From Phocaeicola plebeius (GTDB lineage Bacteria > Bacteroidota > Bacteroidia > Bacteroidales > Bacteroidaceae), in assembly GCF_003437535.1 (NCBI RefSeq), contig NZ_QSQT01000001.1, positions 264,549 to 328,548 of the forward strand: a stretch of DNA of 64,000 bases, in the 5' to 3' direction. Position 1 is the first letter of the stretch. Every line of letters starts with the position of its first letter. Below are positions 32,643-41,615 of the stretch, in pieces. Made by a program: the position numbers and the translations under genes. The notes below the pieces were generated by a model. The model worked only from the letters and a program-made list of their open reading frames with translations. It did not search any database and was not told the DNA's origin.

Positions 32643-32735
32643 TAGGATGAAGAACTTTACTCTATATGATATAAATTAATTGTGTATTGGAATAGATTGT
32701 AAGGTTAGAGGATTATAACTATAAATCATAAGCCT

Positions 32736-35222
32736 ATGTTTAGATATATTGTTGGATGGTTGTTTCTAGCTGTGTCAGTCGTAGCGCAAGCTGCAGTGCC
32801 TGTTTGTAAGTCATTTTCGCAACAAGGGCGTGAAGTAACATTTCATTTGGATAATGGAGCAGCTTTTCAATTGAAATTGTGTGGGCAATCCGTAGTTCGG
32901 ATATGGTATTCTCCAGATGGGAAATTACAACGGTTAAATTCTTCGTTTGCTGTTATTAATGAAGAATTGGAAGATGTGGGAGTAGTCAATGTGAATGAGG
33001 AAGCGTCTTGTTATGAGATTTTTACACCTGTATTGAGAATACGCGTTAATAAATCCCCCTTGAAGCTCCAGGTTTTTGATAAATATCAAAAGCTTATTTT
33101 TAGTGATTATGGTGATGGCCGGACTTGTGAAGGTGAAAAGAAGGTAGAATATAAAATGCTGAGGCGTGATGAGCATTTTTTTGGATTGGGAGAAAAAACC
33201 GGTAAATTAGATCGACGAGGGGAAACATATAAAATGTGGAATAGTGATCGGCCTTGCTATGGTGTAGCTGATGATCCTTTATATAAGAGTATTCCGTTTT
33301 TTATGAGTAATTATCGTTATGGTATATTTTTAGATAATACTTATAAAACAGAGTTTAAGTTTGGAACAGAGAGTCGAGATTATTATAGTTTTGAAGCTCC
33401 AGGTGGTGAAATGATATATTATTTCATGTTTGGTAAGGACTATAAGGAAATTATGGGACATTATATAGGACTGACAGGAAAGCCAATTATGCCGCCCAAA
33501 TGGGCTTTGGGATTTGCTCAATGTCGTGGAATGCTCACTCGTGAGGATTTAACACGGGAGATTGCGACTGGATATAGAAAGCGTGGTATTCCTTGCGATA
33601 TTATTTATCAAGATATTGGTTGGACTCAGAACCTGCAAGATTTTGAATGGCGTAAAGGTAATTATGAGAATCCTAAACAGATGCTGGCAGATTTGAAATC
33701 ACAAGGTTTTAAGGTTGTAGTTTCACAAGATCCTGTTATTTCTCAATCTAATAAAAAACAGTGGCAGGAGGCTGATAGTCTTGGTTATTTTGTAACTGAT
33801 TCAACAACAGGCAAAACTTATGATATGCCTTGGCCATGGGGTGGAAACTGTGGTGTGGTAGATTTTACAAAGCCTGAGGTAGCAGATTGGTGGGGAGCAT
33901 ATCAGCAAAAGCCTATAAATGACGGTATCAGTGGATTTTGGACGGATATGGGTGAGCCTGCTTGGAGTAATGAAGAGGATGTGGATCGTTTGGTGATGAA
34001 ACATCATTTGGGAATGCATAGTGAGATTCACAATGTGTATGGGTTAACTTGGGACAAAGTTGTGAAAGAGCAGTTTGAAAAACGTAATCCCAATCGTCGT
34101 GTATTTCAAATGACTCGTGCTGCTTATGCAGGATTGCAGCGTTATACTTTTGGTTGGACTGGTGATAGTGGAAACTGTGACGATGTAACGCAGGGATGGG
34201 CGCAGATGGCTAATCAGATTCCTGTATTACTTTCTGCAGGATTAGGCTTGATACCTTTTACTACAACTGATATATCAGGATATTGTGGAGATATTAAAGA
34301 TTATTCAGCAATGGCTGAACTTTATACACGTTGGGTACAGATGGGGGCTTTTAATCCGTTAAGTCGTATTCATCATGAAGGTAACAATGCAGTTGAACCA
34401 TGGCTTTTTGGGGAAGAAGCAGAACAGAATGTGAAAAAAGCTATAGAATTGAAATATTCATTGATTCCTTATATCTATACGTATGCTCGCGAAGCTCATG
34501 ATGCAGGATTGCCAATTATGCGTCCAATGTTTCTTGAATATCCTTATGATGTGGAAACATTTGATACAGATGCACAGTTTATGTTTGGTAAAGAATTGCT
34601 TATAGCTCCAGTCGTAAAGAAAAATGCGAAAACCAAGAACTTGTATTTACCAGAGGGTAACTGGTTGAACTATAATGATAAAAGGACGCTTTACTCGGGA
34701 GAACAGTGGTTGACAGTGGATGCACCATTGTCATGTATCCCAATGTTTGTAAAGCAAGGATCAATCATTCCTACTATGCCAGTGATGAATTATATTGGTG
34801 AACATCCCGAATATCCTGTTATATTTGAAGTCTTTCCAGCAGTAGAAGGTCAGAGTGCTTCTTTCCTTTTGTATGAAGATGAAGGGACCGACTTGGGATA
34901 TTTAAAAGACGAGTTCTTGAAGACTCCGATTAATGTGAAAACAACAGTTGAAGGGTTTGAAATTGCTATTTCCTCACGTGAGGGTAGTAACTATCAGTTA
35001 CCATCTAAGCGGAATATGATTTTCCGATTTTATGTAGAAAAATCTCCTCAGAAAGTTGTGATTGCTGGGAAAAAACAAAAAAAAGTAAAGCCTGAAAAAT
35101 TACATGACCAGGAAAATATATTTGCTGATGCTGTAATATGGAGTTATGACAAGGAAATGCAAATTTTAAATGTGCTTGTTCCTGATAGTGGGGAAGCGTT
35201 GGAGATGAGTATTATACAATAA
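32736..35222 (+). CDS. GH31 alpha-glucosidase, periplasmic
   Basis: An 828-residue protein with a signal peptide (IVGWLFLAVSVVAQAA). GH31 order is visible: N-terminal beta-sandwich with FFGLGEKTG, TIM barrel with PPKWALGFAQCRGM, nucleophile Asp404 in GFWTDMGEP, acid/base Asp477 in GWTGDSGN, then LIPYIYTYAREAHDAGLPIMRPM and a C-terminal beta domain. It should cleave terminal alpha-linked glucose, here most likely alpha-1,6 bonds of isomalto-oligosaccharides. It is codirectional with the dextran genes but lies behind the terminator at 32599-32642. I see no perfect promoter in the 173-bp gap, so how it is expressed is open. Confidence 0.93.
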   Translation: MFRYIVGWLFLAVSVVAQAAVPVCKSFSQQGREVTFHLDNGAAFQLKLCGQSVVRIWYSPDGKLQRLNSSFAVINEELEDVGVVNVNEEASCYEIFTPVLRIRVNKSPLKLQVFDKYQKLIFSDYGDGRTCEGEKKVEYKMLRRDEHFFGLGEKTGKLDRRGETYKMWNSDRPCYGVADDPLYKSIPFFMSNYRYGIFLDNTYKTEFKFGTESRDYYSFEAPGGEMIYYFMFGKDYKEIMGHYIGLTGKPIMPPKWALGFAQCRGMLTREDLTREIATGYRKRGIPCDIIYQDIGWTQNLQDFEWRKGNYENPKQMLADLKSQGFKVVVSQDPVISQSNKKQWQEADSLGYFVTDSTTGKTYDMPWPWGGNCGVVDFTKPEVADWWGAYQQKPINDGISGFWTDMGEPAWSNEEDVDRLVMKHHLGMHSEIHNVYGLTWDKVVKEQFEKRNPNRRVFQMTRAAYAGLQRYTFGWTGDSGNCDDVTQGWAQMANQIPVLLSAGLGLIPFTTTDISGYCGDIKDYSAMAELYTRWVQMGAFNPLSRIHHEGNNAVEPWLFGEEAEQNVKKAIELKYSLIPYIYTYAREAHDAGLPIMRPMFLEYPYDVETFDTDAQFMFGKELLIAPVVKKNAKTKNLYLPEGNWLNYNDKRTLYSGEQWLTVDAPLSCIPMFVKQGSIIPTMPVMNYIGEHPEYPVIFEVFPAVEGQSASFLLYEDEGTDLGYLKDEFLKTPINVKTTVEGFEIAISSREGSNYQLPSKRNMIFRFYVEKSPQKVVIAGKKQKKVKPEKLHDQENIFADAVIWSYDKEMQILNVLVPDSGEALEMSIIQ

Positions 35223-35270
35223 TATGTTGGTCGTAGATATGTATGTTTTGAGATTAGGAGTTATATAATA

Positions 35271-35317
35271 AAAATAGAATCAGAAAGAAAATCTAATATT
35301 CTTTCTGATTCTATTTT
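35271..35317. terminator. bidirectional terminator between GH31 and DUF4491
   Basis: Arms 35271-35287 and 35301-35317 pair perfectly over 17 bp, with A-rich left and T-rich right flanks. It sits between two converging genes. It holds the same position relative to the DUF4491 stop as the hairpin at 20180-20224 does to the truncated copy, but the sequences differ. Confidence 0.88.
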
Positions 35318-35331
35318 TATTTGAAGTATAA

Positions 35332-35649
35332 TTACTGTTCATATTCCTTCTTCCGTTTCGGATTCATTGGGAACCAGCCTTTCAGCACGCGTTCGCGCTG
35401 TTCGAAGACCTCCTTGATGGTCCAGAAAGAAGAGAATGAGAAAACTCCCAACAGGGTCGACAGCAGAATCTGACTTACCAGCACGGAACCGATGAGGCCG
35501 GCGATGCCCAATAGCAGAAAAATCCACCAGCAGCGCGTTCCCCAATAATATTCCGCTTTGACTACTATCGGATGAAACAGACCGATAATCAGGAATGTGC
35601 AGATGCCAATGAGGATTCCTTCCCAATGAAGGCTGTCAATCCATTCCAT
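35332..35649 (-). CDS. DUF4491 family small membrane protein
   Basis: A 105-residue hydrophobic protein with three or so membrane segments: GILIGICTFLIIGLFHPIVV, WWIFLLLGIAGLIGSVLV and ILLSTLLGVFSFSSFWTI. These are followed by a charged cytoplasmic tail (KEVFEQRERVLKGWFPMNPKRKKEYEQ in two parts). It matches the DUF4491 family; function is unknown. The start codon overlaps the stop of the Lrp/AsnC gene by one base, so they are cotranscribed. Its last 164 bp are duplicated at 20226-20389 on the far side of the dextran locus, so this gene marks the insertion site and may itself be a hybrid of resident and incoming sequence. Confidence 0.85.
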   Translation of the reverse strand: MEWIDSLHWEGILIGICTFLIIGLFHPIVVKAEYYWGTRCWWIFLLLGIAGLIGSVLVSQILLSTLLGVFSFSSFWTIKEVFEQRERVLKGWFPMNPKRKKEYEQ

Positions 35650-36119
35650 TATTCGTCAGCGTCTTTACGGATGGGAATTTCTTTCTTGATGCTCTGTTCC
35701 AGTGAAATCAAGGTCTCCGTAGCAGTTACACCCGGAATTTCCTGAATTTTGGAGTTCAGCAAATCCATCAGATGCTCGTTATCGGTAGAATACAGTTTGG
35801 TCAGCATGGTGTACGGACCAGTGGTGAAATGACATTCCACGATTTCCGGAATCTTCTTCAGTTCTGCCACTACGCTCTTGTACATAGAGCCTTTTTCCAG
35901 CTTGATTCCTACGTATGTGCAGGTGCTGTATCCCAGGCTCTTGGGATTTACATGGTAACCTGAACCGATAATTACGCCAAGGTCAATCAGGCGCTGAACG
36001 CGTTGGTGAATGGCAGCACGTGACACGCCACATTCTGCTGCAACGTCTTTGAACGGGATTCTGGCATTCTGTGAGATGATTTCCAGAATCTGTTTGTCAA
36101 GTTTATCAATTTTTTCCAT
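35649..36119 (-). CDS. Lrp/AsnC family transcriptional regulator
   Basis: A 156-residue regulator with an N-terminal helix-turn-helix (about 8-55, PFKDVAAECGVSRAAIHQRVQRL) and a C-terminal RAM/ligand-binding domain (about 70-145, CTYVGIKLEKGSMYKSVVAELKK region, then FTTGPYTMLTKLYSTDNEHLMDLL). Proteins of this family form octamers that sense amino acids or related metabolites. It is first in a two-gene unit with the DUF4491 gene. A minus-strand -7 box (TACATTTG) is at 36156-36163. The ligand cannot be predicted. Confidence 0.92.
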   Translation of the reverse strand: MEKIDKLDKQILEIISQNARIPFKDVAAECGVSRAAIHQRVQRLIDLGVIIGSGYHVNPKSLGYSTCTYVGIKLEKGSMYKSVVAELKKIPEIVECHFTTGPYTMLTKLYSTDNEHLMDLLNSKIQEIPGVTATETLISLEQSIKKEIPIRKDADE

Positions 36120-36393
36120 ATTACTAAATGGTTCTTGTTTTTATCATATTGTAAGCAAATGTAGAAAAACTTTTTTATCTATATGCTATTTTGCCAAAAA
36201 AAACGTGATTATTTTTGGCGAAAGAACAAATTGTGGGTAAATTGTGTAAGTCGTTCGGCCCTATTTGACTATCTTTGATTCCCAGAAGATAGGATGCGGT
36301 TGGGAAGTAGAGCCGAAAAACATGTTTTTCGTTCGTACTTCTCTCACCTTTCACTATCTTTGTAAGACTTATTATTTATTAAACTCAAGAACT

Positions 36394-36924
36394 ATGCATC
36401 CATTGGAATTGTTTAAGTTTTGTCCGGTATGTGGTTCTCCTCATTTTGAAATACATAATGAGAAGTCCAAGAAATGTGCGGACTGCGGGTTTGTGTATTA
36501 TTTTAACTCAAGTGCGGCTACGGTGGCTTTTATCCTGAACGGGAAAGGGGAACTGCTGGTTTGCCGGCGGGGAAAGGAACCTGCCAAGGGCACGCTGGAT
36601 TTGTCGGGCGGATTTATTGATATGTTCGAGACTGGCGAAGAAGGGGTAGCACGCGAGGTGAAAGAGGAAACGGGGCTGGTAGTGACGGAAGCGAAATATC
36701 TGTTTTCCTTGCCCAACACATATCTGTACTCCGGTTTTCTGGTACATACACTCGACCAGTTCTTCTTGTGTCAGGTGGAAGATGACCATCTGATAAAAGC
36801 CATGGACGATGTGGCCGATGCATGGTGGATGCCGCTGGACAAAGTGAATCCGGATGATTTCGGGCTGGACTCTGTACGTAGGGGAGTCGCACGCTTTTTG
36901 GAAACCTGTCGGAACAAAAAATAA
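36394..36924 (+). CDS. NUDIX hydrolase with N-terminal zinc ribbon
   Basis: The start at 36394 gives 176 residues. The N-terminus has a four-Cys zinc ribbon (FCPVCGSPHFE ... KKCADCGFVYYFN), as in NADH pyrophosphatase-type NUDIX proteins. The NUDIX box follows at about 74-96: GGFIDMFETGEEGVAREVKEETGL, split here as GGFIDMFETGEEG and AREVKEETGL, with the metal-binding glutamates of REVKEE present. It should hydrolyse a nucleoside diphosphate derivative in the cytoplasm; the substrate is unknown. A TATCTTTG -7 box lies at 36355-36362 and another at 36270-36277, though neither has a clear -33 partner. It precedes the TPR gene by 8 bp and may be cotranscribed with it. Confidence 0.9.
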   Translation: MHPLELFKFCPVCGSPHFEIHNEKSKKCADCGFVYYFNSSAATVAFILNGKGELLVCRRGKEPAKGTLDLSGGFIDMFETGEEGVAREVKEETGLVVTEAKYLFSLPNTYLYSGFLVHTLDQFFLCQVEDDHLIKAMDDVADAWWMPLDKVNPDDFGLDSVRRGVARFLETCRNKK

Positions 36925-36932
36925 AAGGGATT

Positions 36933-39900
36933 ATGGGTAAATATAAGAAATATATATGGATGGCGGGGCTGTGTTGTGCCTTGCCGTTGACGGTTTCCGG
37001 GCAGCAGGTGGAGCCGCTGACCGGGGCAGACCGTTTGTTCAACGAGGGACGGGAGCTGTTCTTGCGTCAGGATTATGCGGCAGCCCGACAGACCTTGGTG
37101 CGCTATACCCGTCAGGCGGGGGAAAAGGCCTGGGCCGATGAAGTGGACTATATGCTGGCTTGCACGGCCTATGAATTGAAAATGCCGGATTGTCGGGAAG
37201 TGTTGTCGGATTATCTGGAAGCACATCCGGAGTCGCGTTACCGCAATCGGGTGCAGGCACTGATAGGGGCCAGCTATTTTTCGGAAGAGAAATACATGGA
37301 AACCATTGCTACGCTGAAGGGCTGTGACATTTCTCTTTTATCTGATGAAGAACGTGATGCCAGTGCCTTGCGCATGGGTACGTCGTACCTGAAAGTCGGT
37401 AAATTGCAGGATGCGGCTTTCTGGTTCGCTGTGTTGAAAGAGACGAGTAAGGACTTCCATAACGATGCGGTGTACAACCTGGCTTATATTGATTACGTAC
37501 AGCAGAAATATGATACCGCCTTGCAGGGATTCCGTGAGGTGCAGGATGACCGGAAGTTCCAGAAACTGGCACCTTATTATATTGCCGACATTTACCTGAT
37601 TCAGGGAAATTATGCACAGGCCCGAAAGGTGGCAGATGCTTATCTGGCTTTGTATCCGGAAGAGAAGTATGCGGCTCAGATGAACCGTATCTCCGGTGAG
37701 GCGGCTTACGGACAGAAAGATTATGCGGCTGCCATCCAGTCGCTGGAACGCTACCACGAAGCGGAGGAGGTGCCTGCCCGTCTGGCTATGTATAAGTTGG
37801 GTATGAGTTATTTTAATACGGGAGTCTATTCCAAGGCGTTGTCGCATTTGGGTGAGGCAACCGGTGCGCAGGATGCACTGGCTCAGAATGCTTACCTGCA
37901 CATGGGATTGGCCGGACTGCAGTTGAAGGAACGCAATCAGGCACGTATGGCGTTTGAGCAGGCTTCGCGCATGGATTTCGACCGTAGCATTCAGGAGCAG
38001 GCTTTGTTCAATTATGCACTCTGCATTCATGAAACGTCTTATTCTCCTTTTGCCGAGTCGGTAACGGTGTTCGAACGCTTCCTGAACGAATATCCCTCGT
38101 CGGTATATGCTGAAAAGGTGAACGATTACCTGGTAGAGGTGTATATGAACACCCGCAGCTATGAAGTGGCGTTGCGTTCTATCGAGAAAATCACGCATCC
38201 GAGTGCACGTATTCTGGAAGCGAAACAGAAACTGCTTTTCCGTATGGGAACACAGCTGTTTGCGCAGGCCGACTATCGGAATGCCATTGATTATTTTACC
38301 CGTTCTTTGCAGTTGGGCCAGTATAATCAGAAGACCAAGGCCGATGCCTATTATTGGCGCGGAGAATCGAAATACCGTCTGGAGCGTTATCCGGAGGCTG
38401 CCAATGACATGCGGCTGTATCTGGAGTTTGCTACCGACAAGAATTCACAGGAGTACGGACTGGCTCTTTACTGTTTGGGATACAGTCTGTTCAAGCAGAA
38501 ACAATATAATTCCGCACGCGACTGGTTTGTCCGCTGTGTGCAGAACGGACGGACGCAGGAAGCTTCTGTAGCAGGCGACGCGTACAATCGTATCGGTGAC
38601 TGCTATTTTTATGAGCGTCGTTTTGAAGAAGCCCGCCAGCAATATGCGCAGGCTGTCGTCACTTCTCCTTCGCTGGGAGATTATTCGTTGTTCCAGGAGG
38701 GTATTGTGAAAGGATTGCAGCGTGATTATGCCGGAAAGATTCAGGTGCTCAACAAATTGATTACGGATTATCCGTCGTCGGCTTATCTGGACGATGCCCT
38801 GTATGAACAGGGACGTGCCTTTGTGCAGATGGAGGATAGTGAGAATGCCATCAAGCGTTACTCATTGCTGGTGCAGCGTTATCCGGAAAGTGAGCTTTCA
38901 CGTAAGGCAGCTAATGAAATAGGTCTGCTTTATTATCAGAACGACCGCTACGAGGAAGCCATTACGGCTTACAAGCAGGTCATTACGAAGTATCCGGGTA
39001 GTGCGGAGGCGCGCTTGGCACAGCGTGACTTGAAGTCCATCTATGTGGATTTGAATAAGGTGGATGACTATATGGCGTTTGCTTCTACGGTACCTGGTGG
39101 TGCGACCTTCAACGTGAGCGAGCGTGACTCTTTGACGTATACGGCAGCCGAACGTGCTTACATGCGTGGAGATATTGCCGGAGCAAAGACCAGTCTGACC
39201 CGCTATCTTCAGTCGTTCCCGCAAGGAGCTTTCAGTGTGGATGCGTCTTATTATTTAGGTTTGATTGATTATAATCAGAAGGATTATGCGGCAGCGTCAG
39301 CCCGCCTGGAAGAAGTGTTGCGCTTTTCCGGAAGCAAGTATGAAGGAAAGGCTTTGGCGCTTTGTGCCGATATGGCTTACAACCAGAAGGAATATGCCAA
39401 GGCATTGAACCTTTACAAGCGTTTGGCCGACCGTTCGGCTGTGCAGGAAGAGCGTCTGCAGGCTGAAGTGGGTGCTCTGCGAAGCGCTTGTGCGTTGGAT
39501 GACCGGGCTGAAACCGTGACGACTGCTTCGGCACTGCTCAAGCAGAGCAAGCTGACTCCGGAGGTACGTAGTGAGGCGTTGTATTTCCGTGCCAAGGCGT
39601 TGTTGGCAGAAGGGCAGAAGAAGGCTGCACTGGCCGACTTGACCGAACTGGCTAAGGATACGCGTAATGTGTACGGGGCAGAAGCCAAATACCTGGTGGC
39701 ACAGACTTACTTCGATGAGGGAGAAACTGCCAAGGCAGAGAAGGAAGTGCTGGAATACATCGAAGTCAGCACACCGCATGCATACTGGCTGGCAAGAAGC
39801 TTCGTCCTGTTGTCGGATGTGTACGTGAAGCTGGACCGCAAGATGGAGGCTAAACAGTATTTGTTGTCTTTGCAGCAGAATTATCAGGCCGATGATGACA

Positions 39901-39950
39901 TCGCCGGAATGATTGAAAGTCGCCTGGAAAAACTTAAAAGTGTAAAGTAA
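36933..39950 (+). CDS. large periplasmic TPR-repeat protein
   Basis: A 1005-residue protein with a signal peptide (MAGLCCALPLTVSGQQ) and, from about residue 28 to the end, continuous helical repeats of TPR/Sel-like spacing. Examples are LRMGTSYLKVGKLQDAAFWF, YIADIYLIQGNYAQARKVADAYLALYPEEKYA-type units, and the tight pair YEQGRAFVQMEDSENAIKRY / EIGLLYYQNDRYEEAITAYKQVITKYPGS. The repeat units often carry an outer-membrane-lipoprotein-like YxxDxxY pattern seen in BamD/YbgF-type scaffolds. One base separates it from a beta-barrel gene downstream, implying a joint function at the envelope. Role unknown; a scaffold or adaptor for the barrel is a reasonable inference. Confidence 0.85.
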   Translation: MGKYKKYIWMAGLCCALPLTVSGQQVEPLTGADRLFNEGRELFLRQDYAAARQTLVRYTRQAGEKAWADEVDYMLACTAYELKMPDCREVLSDYLEAHPESRYRNRVQALIGASYFSEEKYMETIATLKGCDISLLSDEERDASALRMGTSYLKVGKLQDAAFWFAVLKETSKDFHNDAVYNLAYIDYVQQKYDTALQGFREVQDDRKFQKLAPYYIADIYLIQGNYAQARKVADAYLALYPEEKYAAQMNRISGEAAYGQKDYAAAIQSLERYHEAEEVPARLAMYKLGMSYFNTGVYSKALSHLGEATGAQDALAQNAYLHMGLAGLQLKERNQARMAFEQASRMDFDRSIQEQALFNYALCIHETSYSPFAESVTVFERFLNEYPSSVYAEKVNDYLVEVYMNTRSYEVALRSIEKITHPSARILEAKQKLLFRMGTQLFAQADYRNAIDYFTRSLQLGQYNQKTKADAYYWRGESKYRLERYPEAANDMRLYLEFATDKNSQEYGLALYCLGYSLFKQKQYNSARDWFVRCVQNGRTQEASVAGDAYNRIGDCYFYERRFEEARQQYAQAVVTSPSLGDYSLFQEGIVKGLQRDYAGKIQVLNKLITDYPSSAYLDDALYEQGRAFVQMEDSENAIKRYSLLVQRYPESELSRKAANEIGLLYYQNDRYEEAITAYKQVITKYPGSAEARLAQRDLKSIYVDLNKVDDYMAFASTVPGGATFNVSERDSLTYTAAERAYMRGDIAGAKTSLTRYLQSFPQGAFSVDASYYLGLIDYNQKDYAAASARLEEVLRFSGSKYEGKALALCADMAYNQKEYAKALNLYKRLADRSAVQEERLQAEVGALRSACALDDRAETVTTASALLKQSKLTPEVRSEALYFRAKALLAEGQKKAALADLTELAKDTRNVYGAEAKYLVAQTYFDEGETAKAEKEVLEYIEVSTPHAYWLARSFVLLSDVYVKLDRKMEAKQYLLSLQQNYQADDDIAGMIESRLEKLKSVK

Positions 39951-39951
39951 G

Positions 39952-41613
39952 ATGAAATACATAAGTACGATATTGGTTTGCGCCGGTCTGTGGCCCGCAG
40001 CTACGGTATGTGCGCAGAATGGAGGGGAGAAAGATTCTACACTGAACCGGACGGTGGTAGTGGAAAATCAGTACAACCCCGAGGTGATGGATGCCTTTAA
40101 GGTGAATGTCATGCCCGAGGTGGAGGAGCCGGCGGCTCCGAAGCAGGCTATTAATTATGCGACGGATTTGCGTCCGTTGGGAGCCTGGAAAGCCACTCCT
40201 ATGGAGGCGATGTCCAGAGAACTGGCTCAGAAGGGAGCCGACAGGGGCTATGTCCGTACGGCTTACGGTACGCTGAACAATGTGGACCTGAAAGGAAGTT
40301 ATCTGTGGGATATTTCTTCGAAAGACCGTCTGGGAATCATGGCTTCTTTGTACGGACTGAATGGGGATATTCCACATTTCATGGAAGGAGAGGAGTGGAA
40401 GTCGCGTTTTTACCGTACGGATGTGTCGCTGGACTACCGGCATGATTTCCGGAAGGTGGCGCTGAAATTAGGAGGTGCCTTTGCTTCGCAGGTATTTAAT
40501 TATATGCCGTCTATGAATGAAGGGGTGGAGAACTGGCCTACCACACAGCGTTATACGTTGGGTGAAGGGTATGTAGGCGTGATGTCCCGCGACCAGGACT
40601 TGCCTATACAGTTTGCTTTCCAGACTGGCTTGCGTAGCTTTAGCTTGCGTTATGATAATTATTACATGGAGTATGGTTCTGAAAATATTTTCCATACCGA
40701 AGGTTTCATGGCTGGAAATATCAATGAGGAGCAGCAGGTAGGCGTCGGTCTGGAGATGGACAACCTGATTCACGATGTGTCGCAGCAGGATTATACACTG
40801 TTGCAGCTGAATCCGTACTACACCTATCAGGGTGAATCCGTGAAGTTGCGGGTGGGTGCCCATGTGGATTTGCAGACGGCTTATGGCAGCGGACTGAAAG
40901 CTGCACCGGATGTCAAACTGGAATATACGTTCGCCGATACGTATGTGGCTTACCTCAATGTATTGGGCGGAACACGCCTGAATGATTTCCGCCGGTTGAA
41001 TGACTTCTCACCTTACTGGACGATTGCACAGCAGATGCGTACGTCCTATACACCGCTGGATGCGAAAATCGGTTTGAAGGCTTCTCCGGTTATCGGATTA
41101 GGTTTTGAACTCTACGGAGGTTATCGTATTACCAAGAATGAACTATTTGCCGTACCGGGAGGATTCTATACGGATGAGCAGAATGTGTTCTATACAGGAA
41201 TTCTGCAGGATAAGGGAAAAGTCGGTTATGGAGGCGTTTCTGTGAGCTATGCCTACCGTGACTGGGTAGACTTTTCTGTAAACGGTGCGTATTATAGCTG
41301 GAACGTGACGGAAGGCAACGAAGGCTTGTTGCAGTTGAAGCCCGAATTGAAGGCCGATTTCAGTGTGCGTGCCAAGGTGATCAAGAATTGCCATGCCCTT
41401 TTGAACTACAACTACGAACGTCGTCAGAAAATGGGTGATTTTGGGCGTGCGGATGCCATCAATAACCTGTCTGTAGGAGCAGAGTATGAATTGCTGAACC
41501 GCATCAACGTGTTTGGCCGCCTGAATAACCTGCTCAATAAGGTATACGCTACTGAAGCAGGTTATCCGGTGGAAGGTCTTCATTTCATGGCAGGCATCAG
41601 CTGCCGTTTCTAA
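39952..41613 (+). CDS. outer-membrane beta-barrel protein (TonB-receptor-like) paired with the TPR protein
   Basis: A 553-residue protein with a signal peptide (ILVCAGLWPAATVCAQ). It then has a short region VVVENQYNPEVMDAFKVNVMPEVEEP and alternating beta strands through to an aromatic C-terminus (LHFMAGISCRF), typical of outer-membrane barrels. It resembles the C-terminal barrel part of TonB-dependent receptors but is too short to contain a full plug plus 22 strands, and no TonB plug motif is obvious. It begins 1 bp after the TPR gene stop and so is translationally linked to it. Function unknown. Confidence 0.75.
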   Translation: MKYISTILVCAGLWPAATVCAQNGGEKDSTLNRTVVVENQYNPEVMDAFKVNVMPEVEEPAAPKQAINYATDLRPLGAWKATPMEAMSRELAQKGADRGYVRTAYGTLNNVDLKGSYLWDISSKDRLGIMASLYGLNGDIPHFMEGEEWKSRFYRTDVSLDYRHDFRKVALKLGGAFASQVFNYMPSMNEGVENWPTTQRYTLGEGYVGVMSRDQDLPIQFAFQTGLRSFSLRYDNYYMEYGSENIFHTEGFMAGNINEEQQVGVGLEMDNLIHDVSQQDYTLLQLNPYYTYQGESVKLRVGAHVDLQTAYGSGLKAAPDVKLEYTFADTYVAYLNVLGGTRLNDFRRLNDFSPYWTIAQQMRTSYTPLDAKIGLKASPVIGLGFELYGGYRITKNELFAVPGGFYTDEQNVFYTGILQDKGKVGYGGVSVSYAYRDWVDFSVNGAYYSWNVTEGNEGLLQLKPELKADFSVRAKVIKNCHALLNYNYERRQKMGDFGRADAINNLSVGAEYELLNRINVFGRLNNLLNKVYATEAGYPVEGLHFMAGISCRF

Positions 41614-41615
41614 AT

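Noticed and set aside
37338..38198. 286-codon minus-strand ORF inside the TPR gene
   Set aside because: A long shadow frame produced by the codon bias of the TPR gene; no recognisable domain or promoter.
39952..41613. Full SusC-type transporter
   Set aside because: At 553 residues, without a carboxypeptidase-like domain, plug motifs or SusD partner, it is a different barrel type.
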